NCBI GenBank assembly: GCA_022823725.1
Contig: JAJEHL010000026.1
Location: 62,001-126,000 of the forward strand
Origin: Candidatus Latescibacterota bacterium
GTDB lineage: Bacteria > Latescibacterota > UBA2968
Reading direction: 5' to 3'
Length of the DNA stretch: 64,000 nt
In this document: one piece after another, positions 61,992-64,000 of the stretch
Numbering within the stretch: the first letter of the stretch is position 1
Layout: each line of letters begins with the position of its first letter
Notes under the pieces: generated by a model
The model's input: only the letters and a program-made list of their open reading frames with translations
Database searches by the model: none
Told to the model about the DNA's origin: nothing
Made by a program: the position numbers and the translations under genes

Positions 61992-62129
61992 TGAACGTCT
62001 GGATACGCTCCGTATTGATACCGGGTGAGAACGGACAATTGACGCCTTTTTTCACAACAAACCGATCTTACTTTGGCCCACTCAGCGAATCCATCCTCGC
62101 ACAACAACCTCAAACTATGGATATAAACT
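61992..62129. other. short gap with an open fragment
   Basis: A frame ATG 61988 to TGA 62152 reads MMNVWIRSVLIPGENGQLTP, FFTTNRSYFGPLSES... and is open upstream to about 61943. It may be the tail of a gene whose body was deleted, joined to the remnant before it. It is not recognised and overlaps the start of the next gene. Confidence 0.35.
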
Positions 62130-64000
62130 ATGCCTCCCCGCCGTTCTTCTGAAAAAAAAACCCCTTCTACACTCACCAACTTCCTATCCCGTCCATGGGT
62201 ACCCATTGTATTCTTCGCCCTGCTCACAGCCGGCTACTTCTATCACCTCCTCATCACGGGCGATGTGATCTACGGCACCGACACCGGTGCAGAACTTCAC
62301 AGAGGCAACGAACCCTTTGCGGAAGCCCTGAAAAAATTACCACCCAAAAACTGGAGCCGATTCATGGGCGGTACCCCGGAATCGTCCGCCCTGCGATCCC
62401 AATACTACCCCCTCGTCGTCATCGACCTCTTCACCAGCGAACACCGCTATTTTGGCTGGCGTTACATCTTCGCCATGTTCACAGCAGGCTACTTCATGTA
62501 CCTCTGCGCACGCAGCTTTGGCCTCCACCCCCTCGCAGCCCTCATCGCAGGTGCGGCCTACGCCTCTGCACCCGCATTCCTCTCCTTCACGCATGCCGGG
62601 CACTATGCAAAAATGACCGTCATCGGCCTCTTCCCCCTCATGTACTGGGCACTCAACCGCGGCATGGACACGCGACGCATCATCTACTTTTTTATCCTCG
62701 GCGGCACCGTCGGCATCGCCATCTACAGCCCGCACCTCCAGATGGCTTACTTTGCCCTCTGGGCACTGGGCCTGCTCTTTCTCTACAAACTCTTACGGGG
62801 TCTGTTCCACACCCGAAACACAAAAACCGCCCTCTACCAAACCCTCCTATCGGCAGGCGCGATCTGCCTGGGCCTCGCCATAGGTGCAGAAGGCGTCATC
62901 CCCCAATACTGGAACACACAAACATCTTCAAAACGCGCCGCCACCGAACAAACATCCGACGATGGCTACGAATTTGCCTCATCCTGGTCGCTTCACCCCG
63001 AAGAAATATTCGCCCTCGCCATACCCGAATTCGTCAGCTTTGACACAAACACAACACCCCATAAATACTGGGGACGCAACGCCTTCAAAATCAACTCGGA
63101 ATACGTCGGCATCGTCCCCTTCTTCTTCGCCATCTTTGCCCTCTCGCGCACGCGCAAAAAAGCCCACATCGCATTCCTCCTCGGCCTCTTCATACTCGCC
63201 GTCGCCTATTCACTCGGTCCCCACACCCCCCTGCACAAACTCCTGTACCACCTCGTCCCGGGCGTCAGCGTACTGCGCGCACCCGGCATGATCGCCTTCC
63301 TCTTCTCCTTTGCGCTATGCGCCCTCGCCGCGTACGGCCTCCACCGCCTCATCACCGACGACATCACCCCTGAAACCGCGAAAAAACTCGGCATCGCAGG
63401 CGGAATATGCACCGCAATCCTCCTCTTATTCGCCTTCGTCCCCTCCGCACTCTTATCCCTCTGGCAAAACATCGTCTGGACGGACATATCCGCCTGGCAA
63501 GAGATTATATGGCAAAATAGAGATACATCCTTCACCCGCCTCCAAATCGCCCAAAACAACCTCCCCCTCACAGGACAGGGCGCACTGCTCGCCGCACTCT
63601 TCGTCGGCACACTCACCGTCATCTCGTATCTCCGCGCACAAAACAAACTCAAAATCCACACCTTCTTCCTCATCCTCCTCACCATCATCCTCATCGACAC
63701 CTGGCGCATCGACAAAATGTTTCTCAACTACGCCAACCCCAACCGCGTTCTACCAGAAGAGCGCGTCAACGCCGACGCCGTTGCATTCCTCAAACGCGAC
63801 AACAGCCTCTTTCGCGTACTCGCCCTACCCGACCACAACCAGATGCCCCTGCCCGGCATAGACCTCGTAACCGGCTTTAACGACTTCGCCATCAGGCGTT
63901 ACGACCACATCCTCAAATCCGGAACCATCAACTTCTCAAATCCCGCGATCCTCAACCTCCTCAACACCAAATACATCGTCGTGCCGTCTGAACTAAACAT
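62130..64000 (+). CDS. YfhO-like polytopic membrane protein (partial)
   Basis: At least 623 residues; no stop before the window ends. A basic start (MPPRRSSEKK) is followed by a membrane helix (WVPIVFFALLTAGYFYHLLI), then GTDTGAELHRGN and a chain of at least ten more helices. SFTHAGHYAKMTVIGLFPLM and SVLRAPGMIAFLFSFALCAL resemble the YfhO family (PF09586), multi-pass proteins linked to glycosylation of cell-wall or lipid-linked polymers. The C-terminal part visible (FLKRDNSLFRVLALPD ... LLNTKYIVV) is the usual extracellular region of YfhO proteins. A glycosyltransferase role is likely. Confidence 0.85.
   Translation, partial: MPPRRSSEKKTPSTLTNFLSRPWVPIVFFALLTAGYFYHLLITGDVIYGTDTGAELHRGNEPFAEALKKLPPKNWSRFMGGTPESSALRSQYYPLVVIDLFTSEHRYFGWRYIFAMFTAGYFMYLCARSFGLHPLAALIAGAAYASAPAFLSFTHAGHYAKMTVIGLFPLMYWALNRGMDTRRIIYFFILGGTVGIAIYSPHLQMAYFALWALGLLFLYKLLRGLFHTRNTKTALYQTLLSAGAICLGLAIGAEGVIPQYWNTQTSSKRAATEQTSDDGYEFASSWSLHPEEIFALAIPEFVSFDTNTTPHKYWGRNAFKINSEYVGIVPFFFAIFALSRTRKKAHIAFLLGLFILAVAYSLGPHTPLHKLLYHLVPGVSVLRAPGMIAFLFSFALCALAAYGLHRLITDDITPETAKKLGIAGGICTAILLLFAFVPSALLSLWQNIVWTDISAWQEIIWQNRDTSFTRLQIAQNNLPLTGQGALLAALFVGTLTVISYLRAQNKLKIHTFFLILLTIILIDTWRIDKMFLNYANPNRVLPEERVNADAVAFLKRDNSLFRVLALPDHNQMPLPGIDLVTGFNDFAIRRYDHILKSGTINFSNPAILNLLNTKYIVVPSELN

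Overview
The window is chromosomal DNA from an uncultured Gram-negative bacterium. Gram-negative character follows from ADP-heptose (LPS inner core) genes and periplasmic HtrA. Three long secreted proteins end in a type A C-terminal sorting domain of the Por/T9SS kind, which points to the Fibrobacterota-Chlorobiota-Bacteroidota side of the tree. That domain, the enolase-superfamily and Gfo/Idh/MocA enzymes, and a very high density of short palindromic intergenic repeats suggest a Latescibacterota- or Poribacteria-like lineage. The phylum is an inference. I found no rRNA or tRNA gene and no CRISPR array.

Layout. 1-2.7 kb: a secreted protein, a Gfo/Idh/MocA oxidoreductase and a coiled-coil membrane protein (minus strand). 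2.7-16.7 kb: three surface-protein genes in one minus-strand unit, with a consensus sigma-70 promoter at 16.66-16.69 kb, a leader of about 430 nt and a hairpin terminator at 2.7 kb. 17-26.7 kb: a plastic region with two Rpn-like nucleases and a broken third copy, a Uma2 gene and a Uma2 fragment, coiled-coil membrane proteins with in-frame DNA repeats, a GT22-like mannosyltransferase, Phd and UPF0175 antitoxin-like genes that share a promoter sequence, a Panacea-domain gene, a GIY-YIG gene and a bifunctional-nuclease gene. 27-34 kb: formylglycine-generating enzyme, rpsF-rpsR-rplI, a membrane pyrophosphatase, and ispE-rplY-pth. 34-46 kb: a large TPR protein, a sigma-54 regulator, HtrA, an M24 peptidase, xerD, uvrC and a phosphodiesterase. 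46-60 kb: a his cluster (hisG, hisD, hisC, hisB) interleaved with a glycosyltransferase and an enolase-superfamily gene, running into an overlapping heptose/glycan operon (gmhB, a fused hldE-C-type protein, hldE-N kinase, GT4, membrane glycosyltransferase). 60.5-62.1 kb: a PtuA-like (Septu/retron-effector) ATPase with its own promoter and a truncated partner gene. 62.1 kb to the end: a YfhO-like membrane protein that runs off the window.

Almost every intergenic gap carries members of at least six short repeat families. The commonest is a palindrome of about 40 bp with arms ATCGCGGC and GCCGCGAT; I count 27 complete copies. Four copies carry the paired variant ATTGCGGC/GCCGCAAT, and six carry other palindromes nested in the loop. 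Repeats have also entered or altered coding regions: the sigma-54 regulator, the ends of ispE and UPF0175, and, through a 50-bp triplication, the end of uvrC.

The plus strand is C-rich and G-poor across genes of both orientations. The glycosyltransferase at 47.7-50.1 kb and the 5' half of the PtuA-like gene break this pattern.
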